Source: Diplosphaera chodatii (Eukaryota; Chlorophyta; Trebouxiophyceae; Prasiolales; Stichococcaceae). From it: DNA of 64,000 nucleotides. Shown here in pieces: positions 12,972-25,649 of the stretch. Below the pieces are notes generated by a model. The model was not told the DNA's origin and made no database searches. It saw only the letters and a program-made list of their open reading frames with translations. Positions within the stretch are counted from its first letter, which is position 1; each line of letters begins with the position of its first letter. The DNA is taken from assembly GCA_032358165.1 (NCBI GenBank), contig JAALGY010000008.1:1116001-1180000 (forward strand), written 5' to 3'. The position numbers were made by a program, and so were the translations under genes.

Positions 12972-13523
12972 CATCAGTCTGCTGTATAGGGGGTTTGGAC
13001 CGCAAAGAAGGGCTTGCCAGATGCCTGGTAATGCAGTTGCCCTGGGTAGCATCTGCTGTGCTGGACGGACATCTCGGCCTCGAGGCCCATACCAGCGTCA
13101 CCCGCCTGATACTATCTAGTGTACACAAGCCATGAGAGTAGCAGGTGGCAGCAGCTTGCTGTGCACACACTGAAAGGCCCAGCGTTTTGTACGTAGTGTT
13201 GTTAAGTCAGCTTCAATTGTGTTTTGCCGTACACTCCAGCAGCAGAGTCTGTTAGTCAGGTTATCCAGCCGCGGTTGTACAGTATTGTGTTAGGCTTCTT
13301 GGTCTGTGTCGCGTGTGCATGTGTGTCGAGTGCGGTGAGGCTGCCTTTGCAGTTTCGTGGCTTCAGCTGAAGACGAAGAACTAGACCGCTGTGATCCAGT
13401 CCTGTATGTAGTACTTCCAGTAGGGCTGTAAAGGGTCGCCATAAAACCGTGCTCAAAAGTCCTCCGCAGGCCCTGCTAAATGACGACGGCCAGCTGGCTG
13501 CCGCTCGGTGCTGTGCTGGGTCA
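12972..13523. other. Convergent 3' region between ankyrin and dynein genes
   Basis: 552 bases between two facing stop codons, with lower GC than the flanking exons and no coding signature. It should contain both 3' UTRs. A plus-strand TGTAA lies at 13427-13431; no TTACA (minus-strand equivalent) was found before the dynein stop. Confidence 0.55.
13427..13431 (+). terminator. Putative TGTAA poly(A) signal for the ankyrin gene
   Basis: TGTAA, the usual chlorophyte polyadenylation signal, lies 456 bases after the stop. A five-base match can occur by chance, so this is weak support. Confidence 0.35.
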
Positions 13524-16500
13524 TCAAGCAGAGCCTGGCACATCCTCAGCTGCAGGCTGCACAGATGCGGGGTCTGCACCATCTGCCGCCGTTGGCTGCG
13601 ACGCTGACACGCTGGCCTCGGGCTTGTCGTCACGTTTGCTCAGCTCCACTAGTTTGTATGGGTCATCGCTGAGGAGCGCCAGGTCTGCTTCGAAGTCTTC
13701 CTCCACCTATACATGTTATTGCACACCCTCAAACACAGCGGTCAATCGTGCCAAATTTGCACAGTTCTGCATGATCAACACGAAGGTATGTGCATAATGT
13801 CTGCAGACTCATGATGGGCTGCAAGTTGTCAGCAATGTGCTTGCCGGCAATCAGATCTCAATTGTCATATGTTGCTTGAAGTCGAGTTTAGCCTGTCTGC
13901 TCTTTCGTTTCAGACAGCATGTTTCGACACCATCGATGCACCTTGGTGAGCAGCGCCGCCTTTGACTGCTCATCGCCCTTCTGCTCGGCCAGTTTGGCAG
14001 CCTCCGCCTCGGCGCGCCGCAGCTTGATCTGCCGTGGGCGGAGGGCACAGGATCAATCCGCGGCAACGATGTCAGCTAAGGAATAGGCTGTATCAAGGCA
14101 ACCTATCAGGGTTGCAAGCAACAAGCCAGAAGTTCCGATAGTATCCAACACCTTGTTGTCCTTGATGGCCTTATCTGCTGCCTTCACACGGTTGGTCTCA
14201 CGCTCAAACGTCTGCAGAAGCAAGGCCACATACGATAGAGATCACCCGACACCCCTCCACCCATCTTCATGCAGAGTATGCATCAAAGCAGCCACCCACC
14301 TGTATGCCAGCTCACTGCGGCCACACACCCTGCTGCCTGGCTTCACTTTGCATCAGATCTCCCAACTTCTGGCAGGCGACCGACTTACTGCTTGCACTGT
14401 GGCGCGCTCATTCGGCTGCAACTCCACCAGCGAGGCAGACAGGCGCACAATGGACACACTGCCGTCGCTGCCGCCCAGCGCCATCTCCACCCCATTGGCC
14501 CGCAGCCGCATGGTCTCCAGTGCCTTGTCCCCCATCTGAACGGAATAGCAAGGCTTGCCGATGAGGCTTGGCACCGCCATATACACTTCAATGCACTGCT
14601 CTGCAGCATGGCCGAGTCAGGACAGAGTTCGCATGCGATGTCGTGCCCGGGCCCGGGTCTGCAAATGCAGACTGAGGGCGACTGCGTGGCAGCTTGCAGT
14701 CTATGACGTGCACATCTGACGGGCTGGCACACGGCAGGTGAGTTTGGATCACCTTCTGTGACAACACCGGTTCGTGCTGCTGCTCGTAGTAGTCCCAGAC
14801 ATCCATGTGGCCGTCTGACTTGGCCGAGTAGAACACCCCGGGCCTGTGTGCGGAGTGGACAGATTGGTTGGGCAGTGGTAGTTGGACCGGGATGCTTGGA
14901 CACATGCTGCACACTTGGTCAGCTGTGTGGTCGTGTCCGCGGGGCGCACCTGGTAGGCGACCACCGGGCCGACGTGATATATGCGTCATGGTATGTGGAG
15001 CCGATGATGGGAGTCTTCAGCTCCTCGTTCCATACCTGCTCCAGCGGGCCACCAGACATTCTTGGACATGCTCGACCTGCACTGCCATTGCTTGCGACAA
15101 ATGCACGAGGTTGACTGAGTAGGCCACCGTGCAACCGAGTTCCTTGAGCTCCGAAGCATACCTTCAACGTCCAGTCGCCGGCCGACAGCAGGTACTTGGA
15201 GTACGTGGGGTGCCGCATGATGCTGCACACGGTGCCGTGGTGCCCTGCACGCCGTCAAGCACTGTGGCGGGTGAGCAATGCCCGCGGCATCACAGCTTGG
15301 AGGAATGCTGTCAGTTGCTGTGACCTGCAGGCACCGTGTAGCCAGACATTCGCACGCATCCACATCCACCTTGGTAGATGGTCCCTATGCGGTCCTCTGG
15401 CGTCTTGGCCCTGTAGCGTGCACGCAAGGCTTCGCACCGTGCTGCCAACTGAAAAGATGAATCAACTCTGCATGTGCGAGGGTGTTCATCTGGAGCACAA
15501 GGCGCCGCTCACCTGCGGTTGCAGGAGTAGATCATGCCCTCCTCGCAGCCCAGCGCAAACTTGGTGGGGCCCCCGCCCGTGGAGTACTCCAGCGACGCCT
15601 GGACTGGTAAACACCACCATGTGTGCTGTTTTCAACAGGCATTTACACGGGACCGCAGTTGACCTTTACCACAGCCGCACCATGCGCGTACTGCAATGGA
15701 TGATGACTTGATGACAGCTGGCTTAGCACATTAGACTTTGCGCACCACGCCGACGGGTCTGAGGGCGGGGTCTTTGTTGGCCAGCACCAGCTTTTCAATG
15801 GGGTCCCCCAGGTGCCGGATGTCCCACCAAAACACGTTGCCTGCATGCCGGCACGGCCAGAGGTGGTTGGGAAGACCAGGAGATCTTGGCTTGGAACGTT
15901 CCAATGGCGCCGTGCCAGTTTATGCTGCGCTGCTTTGAGTTGAACCAGTGCTTGTGGTGCATTGCTCTCACCATCTGAGGACACTGTCATTGCCTCCATA
16001 CCCGTCTTTGTCTGCTGCCAGGCAAGGTCGAAGACAGGATCCCTGCACAGCAACCCAATGGCTCTGTAAACGAGATATTGGACGCTGTACAGTGTCGTCT
16101 GTTCACATTGCTACGCTAAATAGCTGTCGGTCCAGACGGAGTACACTCGGGCTCAGTACGATTGGCATTGCACCTGTGGCTATACTCAACTAGGCTGACG
16201 TCCACCGGAGCAGAGCCCTTGCGCAGGTCGAACACCGCAAACTGCCCATTGTACTGCCCGGCTCCTATCAGATTGACGTCTCGCTGGTTGTAGGCGATGC
16301 ACCTGAATGCAGGAGGCGACTCGTGTTGCCATGCAAACGCTCTGCAATTTGGCTCTCGTCAAGTGCATGCTACGCAGGTGCACTGTGATTCGTGTGTCCT
16401 GCTGATGAAGCTTTCATCGGCACAGCGCACGTCAGCTGGCTGAGCGGCTGCAGCAGTGCCTCTGGTGTGGTGGTGCGCGTCAAATCCCACACTGCGCTGG

Positions 16501-17807
16501 TGAGAGGCATTTTCGGCGGCTGCGCCTGGAATTCCTGTACTTGGAAGGGAGGAATGCATGATATTATCTGCAATGGCGGCACGCACACTGAAGTGGCTAC
16601 ATCTATGTTCATGCCTTGCAGCAAACATATCGTGCATGATATCACAAGTGTTGTCTGTTAGCACATGCAGCGCAGCTGTTTCACCATCAGGCAGTAAGCC
16701 ACGGCCAGGCGGCGGCCGCCGTCGGGGTGCCAGGACAGGTAGTGCGCGCTGCGGCCGAAGCCGGGGCATGGGTCCTTCAGCAGCGCCACCGTCTTCGATC
16801 CCGGTGGCCCGCTGGCTGCCGGCTCCGGCGCACCCTGTCATGTTGACGACACCTCGATATGTGGCACTGTAGAAGGTGACGTTCGCAATGCAAGCTGCAG
16901 CTGGGCTGCCCGTCGTGTTCGAAATGCAGAGGCTTGTGCGGCCCTCGTACCAACCTCAGGGAAGTACTGCTCGTAGATGTCGACGGCGTTGTTGCACTTC
17001 ACCATGTCCTCCACGATGCCGGCAAGCTTGACGACTGTCTTGATGTAGTGCTCGTCCTTCTCGATCTGCACTGCGCGCGCCCGCTTTCATCCAAGCTTGT
17101 TTCAGCATCATTGCACACACAATCCATATCTTCCTGCCAGCATGGTGCTCTGCAAAGTCAGTCCAAAGGGAGTCCACACGCACCTTCTTGCGATAGCGTG
17201 CAGCAGAGTCCGCCTCGGTGATGTCCACCTCCTTGGGCCAGCCGCCCTCCGTGTGGGACATGCCCGTGGCAGTGTACTCTGCACGGTATGTATTGGCTTC
17301 GTGCTCGGATATGTCGCACGCCGCCTGCGTGCCAAAGGCTTTGCACACTTGTTGCAGGATTCCTGCCGTCTCGTGCACGTGGTCGCTGGCATGAACATCA
17401 AATCTTCTGTTCTCGCACACGATCATATCAGGGGTGAACATATGGCACGATATGTGTACCTGCACAGCGATGCTGTCAGTGGTGCGCTCAACATGCTCCT
17501 GTGCATACTCCTCATTTGGCCGCAGATCAAACAGCACCTGCGAGGACATCCACTCACATGTCATGATATCATTCGGGTCATACAGGGGAGGTGTACAGAA
17601 AGGTCGACGCTCGTAGCCCTTGATGTCGGCAGAAGCAGGCGCACATCTCCTTCCTGTGCTGTGAATGACGCATGTCTGCCAAAGTCGCGCCGCTTCTTCA
17701 CATAAGAGTATGAAACCTGCAGACAGCGACCGTAGGCGATCGAATATTTTACTCGCAGCTTATGCACGTGCTGCTGTGCAATGCAACAGCTATTGGCGCA
17801 CCTCCAT
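13524..17807 (-). CDS. Axonemal outer-arm dynein intermediate chain 2 (DNAI2 / ODA6-IC2 family)
   Basis: WD-repeat intermediate chain that in ciliated cells attaches the outer dynein arm to axonemal doublets. Exon 1 is just ATG-GAG (17807-17802) before a GTGCGC donor. A CTGCAG acceptor resumes in phase at 17716 with VSYSYVKKRRDFGRH, matching the family's N-terminal Tyr-x-Lys-Lys-Arg-x-x-Phe-Gly. Further family-specific blocks are FDLRPNEEYAQEHVERTT (about 17520), SEHEAN and EGGWPKEVDITEAD (17300-17210), KDEHYIKTVVKLAGIVEDM and NNAVDIYEQYFPE (17060-16965). WD-type segments follow: YSKYLLSAGDWTLKV (15200), DAYITSARWSP (14980), GVFYSAKSDGHMDVWDYYEQ (14830) and GGSDGSVSIVRLSASLVELQ (14480). The tail is acidic/coiled (VEEDFEADLALLSDDPYKLV), and the stop is at 13524-13526. 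The order of blocks fits an essentially full-length protein of about 600 residues, with no obvious frameshift. The cytoplasmic dynein IC is unlikely because the N-terminal blocks are axonemal-type. Confidence 0.88.
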
Positions 17808-18602
17808 CGCTCTCCCTAGCGGTCACGTTCGGGTGATGAACTATCTGAGACATCCTCTAAGAATCATTGCTGAATATTCAGAGGACTGGTGCCTGCCAGG
17901 TGTGAACTGCCAGGCGCAGCTGAACGGTGCACGCAGGATCCCGTCGGCTGCTGTGGATTCCGCTACGGCCAGACCAGGCTGCGTATGCATCACCCCACCT
18001 GGGTTTCGGCTGGATGCTTTTGAGTCAGGCACGCAAGTCCTGGGTGTCAAGCGAGGGGCCAATGTGAGGGGCTGTCGGAGGTGTGTGGCGCCATGTTATG
18101 ATGGGGGGCGCCCTTCTGCATGGGAACTGTCAGGTGACCGGGGCCCTTTTGAGCACGGTCCAACGATCCTGCTGACGGGGCGAGGCAGCGCGCAGCGGCA
18201 GTCCGGCAGGTCAGACACGCTTCCGCAGACGGAGGTCACTGACACAAGTGTTGTGCAACGCTCAAAGCTGCGTGGGACAGCCAGCGCGTGCGCTTGCCCC
18301 GTCACAGTGCACATGTTCCTGCAGCATCTCTCACATGCAACAGCATCTGCTGCCCGTCAGTTGAAGCCAGGCGTTGAAGGCGTTTGAGCTGTCCTGTATC
18401 GACTGGTTGCTGGCCGTGCTTACAGCCTGGGAGGTGCGAGCGGGCTGTGTACAATCCACACAGCTACAGATAGTCAGGCACAGCGTTGCTGTTACGGCCG
18501 TTTGCTATCCCTGCAATCAAGTGACCAAGTAGATCCACAAAATACACATCGGACTACGTTAGAAGGGTGGCCAGGCCTGCGCCTGAAGCGCCCCTTGAGC
18601 AT
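17808..18602. other. Divergent intergenic region (dynein IC / MFS transporter 1)
   Basis: 795 bases between two start codons facing away from each other. A 240-codon plus-strand open frame (17665-18387) crosses it but overlaps the first dynein exons, shows no family signature and lacks a good start, so it is probably chance. Promoters and 5' UTRs of both genes are expected here. Confidence 0.45.
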
Positions 18603-21600
18603 ATGATGCCTCAACATGGCGCCACCAGCACAGTGGACACCAGCAGGGGTACGGGACCCAATCAGGACCTTGAACGGCCACTGATAGGCAGATCAGCGTC
18701 TCAGCTGGATGAGGCCGCCAGCCTGCGATATCCTCTGCCGGACGCAGACGTGCCAGCCCGCCGACAGGTCTGCAGCGACTGCTGCAGCATGGCAGCAGCC
18801 TTCTGCTTTAACGGAGATCCATGTCAGCTGCATGTTGTGAGCAGAGCTCAAAACTGTATGGATGCTCGCAGCCATGGTGGGCATCACACAAACTTCGCAC
18901 CAGTGTCATGGTCAATCTGGCAGGTGCGACCAGCCAGCCGCTTGCATGGCATGCACGTCTGTGTTACATATGCCGCTCAGCCTCCTCTGCAACGGCTGCA
19001 GGCGACACGCCCCAAAGATTGCACATGATGCGCAGGCATCATGGAGCGGTCGGATGAGCAGATCCTGCCGTCGCTGTACAACCGCGTTGGCGCTGCGTTC
19101 AACGCGACACCCAGCCAGCTGGGGGTGATCACCCTGGCGCGCGCAGTGGTGCAGGCAGTGGCATCGCCCCTGGGCGGCATAGCAGGGTTCAAGTACAACC
19201 GTGTATGGGTGATTTCAGCCGGCTGCCTGCTGTGGGGCATCATGACGGTAAGTGGGGTGATGGCTGCACCCGTCTCGCATGGCAGGCCCTGTGCCATCAG
19301 TGAGTTCGTAACTTCCACCGGCTTCCTGGAGCCAGAATAGATCGATCCACATGCTGCAGGCCTGTTTTGCCGGCACCAACAGCGTGGTCGCCGGCGCCAT
19401 GTTTTGGGGCGTGAATGGCATCGGCCTCTCGTTGGTTGGTCTGCATTGCAAACCCTAGACCCTGGTCAGGTGCTGCCCTCCTCCAAACGTTCATGCTCCG
19501 CTGATGTCTTGTGTGCTGTACAGAAATTTTGCCTTGTCTCCAGGTAATTCCCAATGGCCAGTCGCTCATAGCAGACTACAACGATGAGCTGGACCGCGGC
19601 AAGGCCTTCGGGTGGCTGTACCTTACAGGCGCCGTGGGTGCCATGCTGGGCACCCTGTATGCCACGAATGTCGGTGCGTGCTGACCGTCGGCACTGCACA
19701 GCACTGAGTAGCTGGGTTGCCGGCCCCACTGACGCACATGTGTGACAGTGCCCAGCGCTGTGGCAGCACCCGTGGACTGCTGTGGGCGTGCAGGCGGCAT
19801 CCACGTGCTGGGCATGGAGGGCTGGCGCTTTGTGTTCCTGTCAGTCGCCCTGGTCAGCGTGACCATTGGCATCGCCACGTTCTTCTTGTCCCATGACCCA
19901 CGCTTCGACGATGATGCGGAGGTGACTCACTCGGCGCTGGTCCATCCACAGGGTAGACAAAAACTTACCCCAACATACAAAACCAGTATGCATACTCCCG
20001 TTGCTCCGATCCGACAAGTCTACATGGTGTGGTCAAGGGCCAGGGAAGCTGCGGTGCACGGGACACCTCACCAGTTCCCTGAAGCGTGCCTAGGTGAAGG
20101 ACCGGGCTGGTGGTGGTGCTGAGGCGAGCAGCATCTGGGAAGCGCTGGGGGCGGCGGTGCAGTTCATGAAGCTGCCCACGTTTGGGCTCATCATCCTCCA
20201 GGGCATCGTGGGCAGCACGCCCTGGTGGGCGTGATGCAATGCAAGGCTGCTGCACTGCATCTGGATAGCTGCCACAACACCGTGACTTCCGTTCGGCTGC
20301 CAACTCTTTGCTCCCTTTGCAGGAATGCGATGGTGTTCTTCACACTGTACCTACAATTGATTGGCATGTCGGACTTCGACGCTGCGCTGCTTTATGTAAG
20401 CATCGCTCAAGTTTTTTGGCAGCACAGTTGCAACAATGTGCTCTTCTGTTCACGACATGCGTCCTCCCAAGCGTGTCCTGACTGCACTCGTATTGCGGCA
20501 GGCACTGTTTCTTGGCGGCACGGCCTTTGGCGGGCTGCTGGGCGGCTGGATTGGGGACATAGCAGCACGCTTCTACCCCAACCATGGTCGTATTCTGGCA
20601 ACGCAGTTCAGCGTTGTTGCTGGCGTCCCATTCTCGCTGGTGCTACTGAAGGCAAGCTGGTGCCTTGTCTGAGGTCGTAGTGGACATGATGAGATGTGCA
20701 ATGCGGTATCATGCGATCCCCTGCTGACCGTTCGCTGGCTGCAGGGGCTGCCGATGAATGGGCACCCCGAGACGGTGGCAATCTATGCTGTGCTGCTGAC
20801 CACCATGGGCAGCCTGATCAGCTGGGCGGTGAGTCTGCCAGCAGCATGTGATGTGGTCCTGCATGCAACTGTGCTCCTTCCGCTCCACTGCACTGCACGA
20901 ACAGCCGCTGATGCTGGGCCTTGAACATTCAGGCGCCCTGTTTCAACAACCCTGCCTTCTCCGAGCTGGTGCGCTACTACATTCAAGCATGCTGTACTTT
21001 CAGCAGATTGTTTGGCACTTTTTGGTGTTTATTACAGCACGGATGCCAACCATTCCATCGCATGTGAACTTCGTAATGCTTGTTGTGTGACGACCACAGG
21101 GTTTAGGTGAGGCATGCTGCACTTGCAGGTGCCAGCAAGGATGCGGAACCTGATCTATGCATTTGACCGCAGCTTCGAGATGGCACTCGCGGCATTGGCA
21201 GCGCCGTTAGTGGGCTGGATAGCAGAACACTACTTTGGCTTCAAGGTGGCGCGACCGTGCAGTCATGCTGCAGGGGACCTGATGCATGTCCGTTGTCGGT
21301 GCGGCTGCATGCCTGTGCCAGTTCTGTGGGGGAAACTTGGTTTACTGGTATGGCATTGGGCTGCAGGGCTCCGCCGCGACGACTGGAACTGCCAGCAAGG
21401 ACCGAAAGTGAGGCAGCATGGTGTTGCAGTATAACTGAAACAACCTTGCATGAAAAGTGCACGAGCGTAGCCCAGTGCAACTCGCTGCATAGGCTATGTC
21501 CATGTTGCTGTCCCTGGGTGCAGAAATGCTGAGGCGCTAGGCAATGCACTGCTAGTATGCATGATTTTTCCCTGGTTCTTGTGCTTCGTGTTTTACACAG

Positions 21601-21805
21601 GTACGCTTGCCAGTTCTGACCGCCCTGGCCGCAATATTGTGGGCGAGCAGATCGTTCGCCTGAGCAGAAGAGCACAGAGAGCAAGATGGCACATATCAGT
21701 TGTGCATCTGCTGCAGGGTTGCACTTTACATATCCACGAGACAAGCGGCGGGCACAGCAGCTGGTCGAGGAGCAACCGTTGCTTGCCGCAGACAATGCCA
21801 GCTAG
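18603..21805 (+). CDS. Major facilitator superfamily transporter 1 (Spinster-like)
   Basis: Polytopic membrane transporter; substrate unknown. The usable ATG is 18603 (an upstream GTG is not a likely eukaryotic start). An acidic cytosolic N-terminus containing ERPLIGRSA precedes the first helix. A splice at 18918/19039 joins MVNLAG to IMERSDEQILPSLYNRVGAA. Later blocks are QLGVITLARAVVQAVASPLG (19117), PNGQSLIADYNDE and GWLYLTGAVGAMLGTLYA (19553-19660), GMEGWRFVFLSVALVSVTIG (19812), FFTLYLQLIGMSDFDAALLY (20337), GGTAFGGLLGGWIGDIAARF (20513), NLIYAFDRSFEMALAALAAP (21149) and NAEALGNALLVCMIFPWFLC (21524). The last exon ends in a dileucine-like tail EEQPLLAADNAS with the stop at 21803-21805. About twelve membrane segments are expected. 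The MERxDEQ-LP opening and the whole layout recur in the second MFS gene at 35903-38811, so they are paralogs. Spinster-like is a tentative subfamily call. Confidence 0.82.
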
Positions 21806-22293
21806 GGCACTGACAGTCTTTCCGACCGGGCGAGTATATTGAGTGATTGACACTCAGCGCACGAGACCGCCTTAGGTGTTCAACTGTGGGCATGCCACTG
21901 CATGCAATTTTGGGCGAGCACAATTGCATATGTCATCAGCAGACGTTGACACCCCGGTCTGAGTACCGTAACTATTTCAGTAGGAGGCTTGGGTGTTTGC
22001 CCTTGATCATTCAACTGTCAGACGAACGATGTGCAAGTTGCAAGCAACACTAAACAGCAAACCAGAGCGAACGTGCACACCATCTGTTCTGTATCACCGT
22101 GCCCTCGGCCAGAACTACCCTGAGTACACCTCTGAATTGGTATTGTTTCCCCACGATGTGCAAGAAGGCGGAGCAGACCTTGTTTACATCAGCTCCACCA
22201 CTTCCCAGGCGAATAATCTGCCTGGCAGCCCTGCCATGGCAGCAGCAATGCATCGACTGAAGGGGGCCTCCCCATAAGCCAGCACATCTGCTG
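21806..22293. other. Convergent 3' region between MFS 1 and DGK
   Basis: 488 bases between facing stops. No coding signature was found. A minus-strand TGTAA lies at 22184-22188. Confidence 0.5.
22184..22188 (-). terminator. Putative TGTAA poly(A) signal for the diacylglycerol kinase gene
   Basis: The plus strand reads TTACA, i.e. TGTAA on the minus strand, 106 bases past the kinase stop, a typical distance for a short algal 3' UTR. Confidence 0.45.
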
Positions 22294-25200
22294 CTACTCG
22301 GTGTGATGCGAAAACAAGTGCATGCCGCTGCCGCCCATGCTGCCCTGGCCGCGCAGCTTCCTCTCCTCGTCAGCCGCAGCAGAGCTCGGCTGGCTGGCCA
22401 CCACCGTTTCGCCGTCCGACGCAAATTGCTTACGTGCACTTGTGCTGCAGTTGCCGGCCGCATCCGCTGCAGCTCTTGAGAACCGATTCTGCACAACACA
22501 AGCTGGATGTCAGAAGAGGATGTGGAATCGGTGCACTACCATGGTGTGTATGGAAGCCCTTGCGTTCACATATCATCGGAGGGGGTGGTGTACAGGAAGG
22601 CTGATCGGCATGTATGCCTGGTGTCATCAGGCTTCTGCTGAGAGACCCCGGCGATGCAGGGTGCTCAAGCAGTGCGGGCGCACCTTGAGCGGCAGGCCCT
22701 CCCTGTTGACCAGCACGCGGCCCGGCGAGGGCGCCAGCTTGATGTGCACCCGCAGCGGGTCGGTGTCCGCCGTGTCGGGCAGCTCCTGCTGCCACGGCTC
22801 GCCGTCCAGCCGCAGGTGCGTCGTGGTGTTGCTGCCGCCTGCAGCACACACCTCGCATGCCTGGATATGCACCGCTGTGTAGCATGGCTTGAGCCGGATC
22901 CCTGCTGGCGATGATGCAGAAGGCACAGTGCGGCAGGAAGGCAGTGGCAGTTTTTGCTTGCAGCTCACAGTCTTGATGAGAGGCAAATAGGAACTGCAGT
23001 GAGGGCTAGTCATCAGCCGCTGATGCATAGGGAGGGAGCAACAGCAAAGCACAACTGCACCTGGTTTGGTGAGCTCCATCAGGAACTCTGAGCCCTGCGC
23101 CAACCGCTTGCCGTGTATGCGCTTCCACAAGTTGGTCAGCGCCATGAAAGTGTTCCCTGCATGCACACACTGTCACTCGTGATATGGGTGAAGATGGTGG
23201 ATACCGGTTATACTGTGAAGCATGACGCCTGAAAGCTCTTTGCGAGTGCGAAGGTTGAGCAAGGTACAGGGTTTCCAACACAGCATGCTAGCGTTGCAAT
23301 GTGAGGGTGTCAGCATACGGGGGTTCTCGTCAAAGCAACTGCCTTGCCTGCTGACTCCAGCCCGATGACCTCGATCTTGCCGTCATCATAGATCGGCACG
23401 GACTGGCCGCGCCTCTTGTCCTCATCCGCGTCGTGCAGGCCCCACATGTCCCGTGAGCCCGTGTAGCTCTGCGATGCACAAACATGCTTCATCTGTCCGA
23501 CGGAGCTGAGTCGGGGCATGCTGAAAGATTAACAGCCAATATACTACATTGCCCAATGTTGCCATGGTGTGCTGCCCGGTCCCGATACCACTGCAAGCAA
23601 CGGTGTTCTCATGCAGCTACTGATTAGGCGCCTGCACTGCATCCAGCTGTTGACGCACGAGCGCACTTGCAGGTTGATAATGATGATGGCGTGGACATGC
23701 TTAGGGATGGGGACGTCGCGCCATTGACCAGACAGCTCGTCACGCTCCCGCAGCTTCATCTTTGTGTTCAGCCTGCACCAGAAAGACACGCTCGAACAGG
23801 AAGTAGCCTCCATTCAGCAGGCCAGGTCGGTCATTTGTGGCACTGTGTGCTGAGCAGTCTGACACAGGATGGCCGAGGCACTTACGGCCGCGGGCAGCAG
23901 AACCACCCCGTCCGGCATGTCGAATAGAAATACCTGCCATCACAAGGAGGCCCCTGAGATTGTACTCCACACGGCTCTGGTTAATGAATGCATAAGCAGC
24001 CTGCACCAGGCAAGTTTGAAGTGTTGGGCCAGGTACCAAAAGATGTTGGTCTTGCGCGTCGGGCTCAGCCAGGGCTTCGTGGTGCGCAGTCGGTGGAAGC
24101 GGTACGCCACCTCAGCGTCCAGCCCCACCGTGCAGTAGTACCTGAAGTTTGCATGCCTCGTTTCTGGCTTGGCCAGTTCAGTGTATGACTGTGAAATGAT
24201 TTGGAGGCCCCACCTCGAGCGTACAGTGCCAGCAACGAAGATCACAAGCTGATGCAAGCATGTGTACACATACCAGAAGTCGCCTTCAGCCCTGCCGCCG
24301 TTGCCCTTGGCGTCTGCCTTGTGCACGGAGTGGGGCAGCTCCTTGATCAGGCTGCCGTCCGCTGCGGGTTTGAGCATGACAAAGGCATTCAAACACAATA
24401 GGAACACATTTGCACACTGCACAGAGGCAACAGTGGGGAGCAGAGGGCAGGAAGCAGCAGGAGCACCCACGTGAGTCCATGTCCAGGTCCCAGCCATCAA
24501 TCGGCCGAACTTCGGCCTTTGCAATGGCCTCCAGCTCCTTGTCTGCCTTGTTCCGCCCCTGCACATCAACCACGAACGGCGCTCAGCGTCCGTGCCCCTG
24601 CCGACCTCCAGCCATCGCGGAGGCACAACCCGGTGGTCTTCACGCCTGCGCACCTTCAGCTGCCGAGGCTTCGTCTTCCGACCCCACCCAAGGTTCACCG
24701 AGATGCCATTACCTGCGTGTAGCCTGCCGATGGTTGGGCAGGTGCACTGGTGCTGCTGGAGCTCGATTCCGTGTCCCCTGGTGTGCCGCCACAGGCCTGC
24801 GCATGGCAACTGTCACCCATCGCCTGACCTGTGCCGAGGGGGATGACGCCCACAGGTGGCGGCGGGTCCAGGTGCAGCTTCCGGGCGGTGGACAGCAGCC
24901 ACGCGACTGTGCCATCGCCGCCAGCTGCTACCAGCCGCAGGTGCCTGCACAGCGGCGAGCCTTGCAGTTGGGCAGACCAGTCAGATCACCTGGGCTGATG
25001 CTGATCTGCGGTGCATCAGAGCCACACAGCACATTTGGCATGAGCATTCGACTCACTTCTTGATCTGCTTGGCAACCTCGTCACCCTTCGCCGCTGCAGC
25101 ATCCAAGTTGGCGTACAACTTTCTCAAAACTTTATCCGGGTGCTGATTGGAGTCGCTGATGTCCAGCACCTGCGAGCGCAAGCGCCGCAGTATATGTTCT

Positions 25201-25649
25201 GCAAGAATGCAGCGCTTGATCAGGCTGCACAGTGGGCCAGCACTGCCCTCACCTGCTGCTCGCCCAGACCCTGGCGCAGCAGCTTCTGCAGCTGCGGGCC
25301 GCACTTGCCGCCGCTGCTGGGGTTGATGAACACCAGGATGGGGCACTCGGGCGGGCCGCCGACCTCCTCGTGCTGCGGCACGCCGTCGCGATCATCTACC
25401 TCTGGCACGGCATCCTTCAGGAACCGCACCGGGATGCTGCAAGGAAAATATGGAAACATGTGAAGTTTACCGCGCGGCGCACTCCTGCAGTCGCTCAAGG
25501 AGTGCAACGCAACCGGAACGCCGACTGCACGCAGGAGCAAGGAGCACTCACTGGTACTTGCTGCGGTGCTCGACTGTGCTCTGAGTGAGGCCTACAGGGC
25601 GACCACCGGCAGCAGGGTCATGGGCGCCAGCAGCGCCATTCTGCGCCAT
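22294..25649 (-). CDS. Diacylglycerol kinase, plant cluster-II-like (no C1 domains)
   Basis: Phosphorylates diacylglycerol to phosphatidic acid, a membrane-lipid signal. The start is well supported: ATG 25649 opens MAQNGAAGAHDPAAGG and ends TVEHRSKY at a perfect GTGAGT donor; the TTGCAG acceptor at about 25437 completes KYHIPVRFLKDAVPEV. Catalytic domain: CPILVFINPSSGGKCGPQLQ (about 25345), then LRLVAAGGDGTVAWLLSTA with the Gly-Gly-Asp-Gly-Thr ATP site (about 24930), PVGVIPLGTG, and GNGISVNLGWGRK (about 24700). Accessory domain: YYCTVGLDAEVAYRFHRLR (about 24115), FWYLAQHF (24040), PKHVHAIIIINLQ (23690), MWGLHDADEDKRRG (23440), GKIEVIGLESAG (23375). The end DEERKLRGQGSMGGSGMHL stops at 22294. 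No C1 zinc fingers or EF-hands precede the kinase domain, as in compact plant DGKs of about 490 residues. A ceramide or sphingosine kinase is less likely because of the plant-DGK accessory domain. Confidence 0.87.

Noticed and set aside
17665..18387. 240-codon plus-strand open frame
   Set aside because: It overlaps the first coding exons of the dynein gene on the other strand and lies in a divergent promoter. No family signature and no plausible start were found.
18567..18602. Earlier start for MFS transporter 1
   Set aside because: The codon is GTG. Eukaryotic nuclear genes rarely use it, and ATG-ATG follows at 18603.
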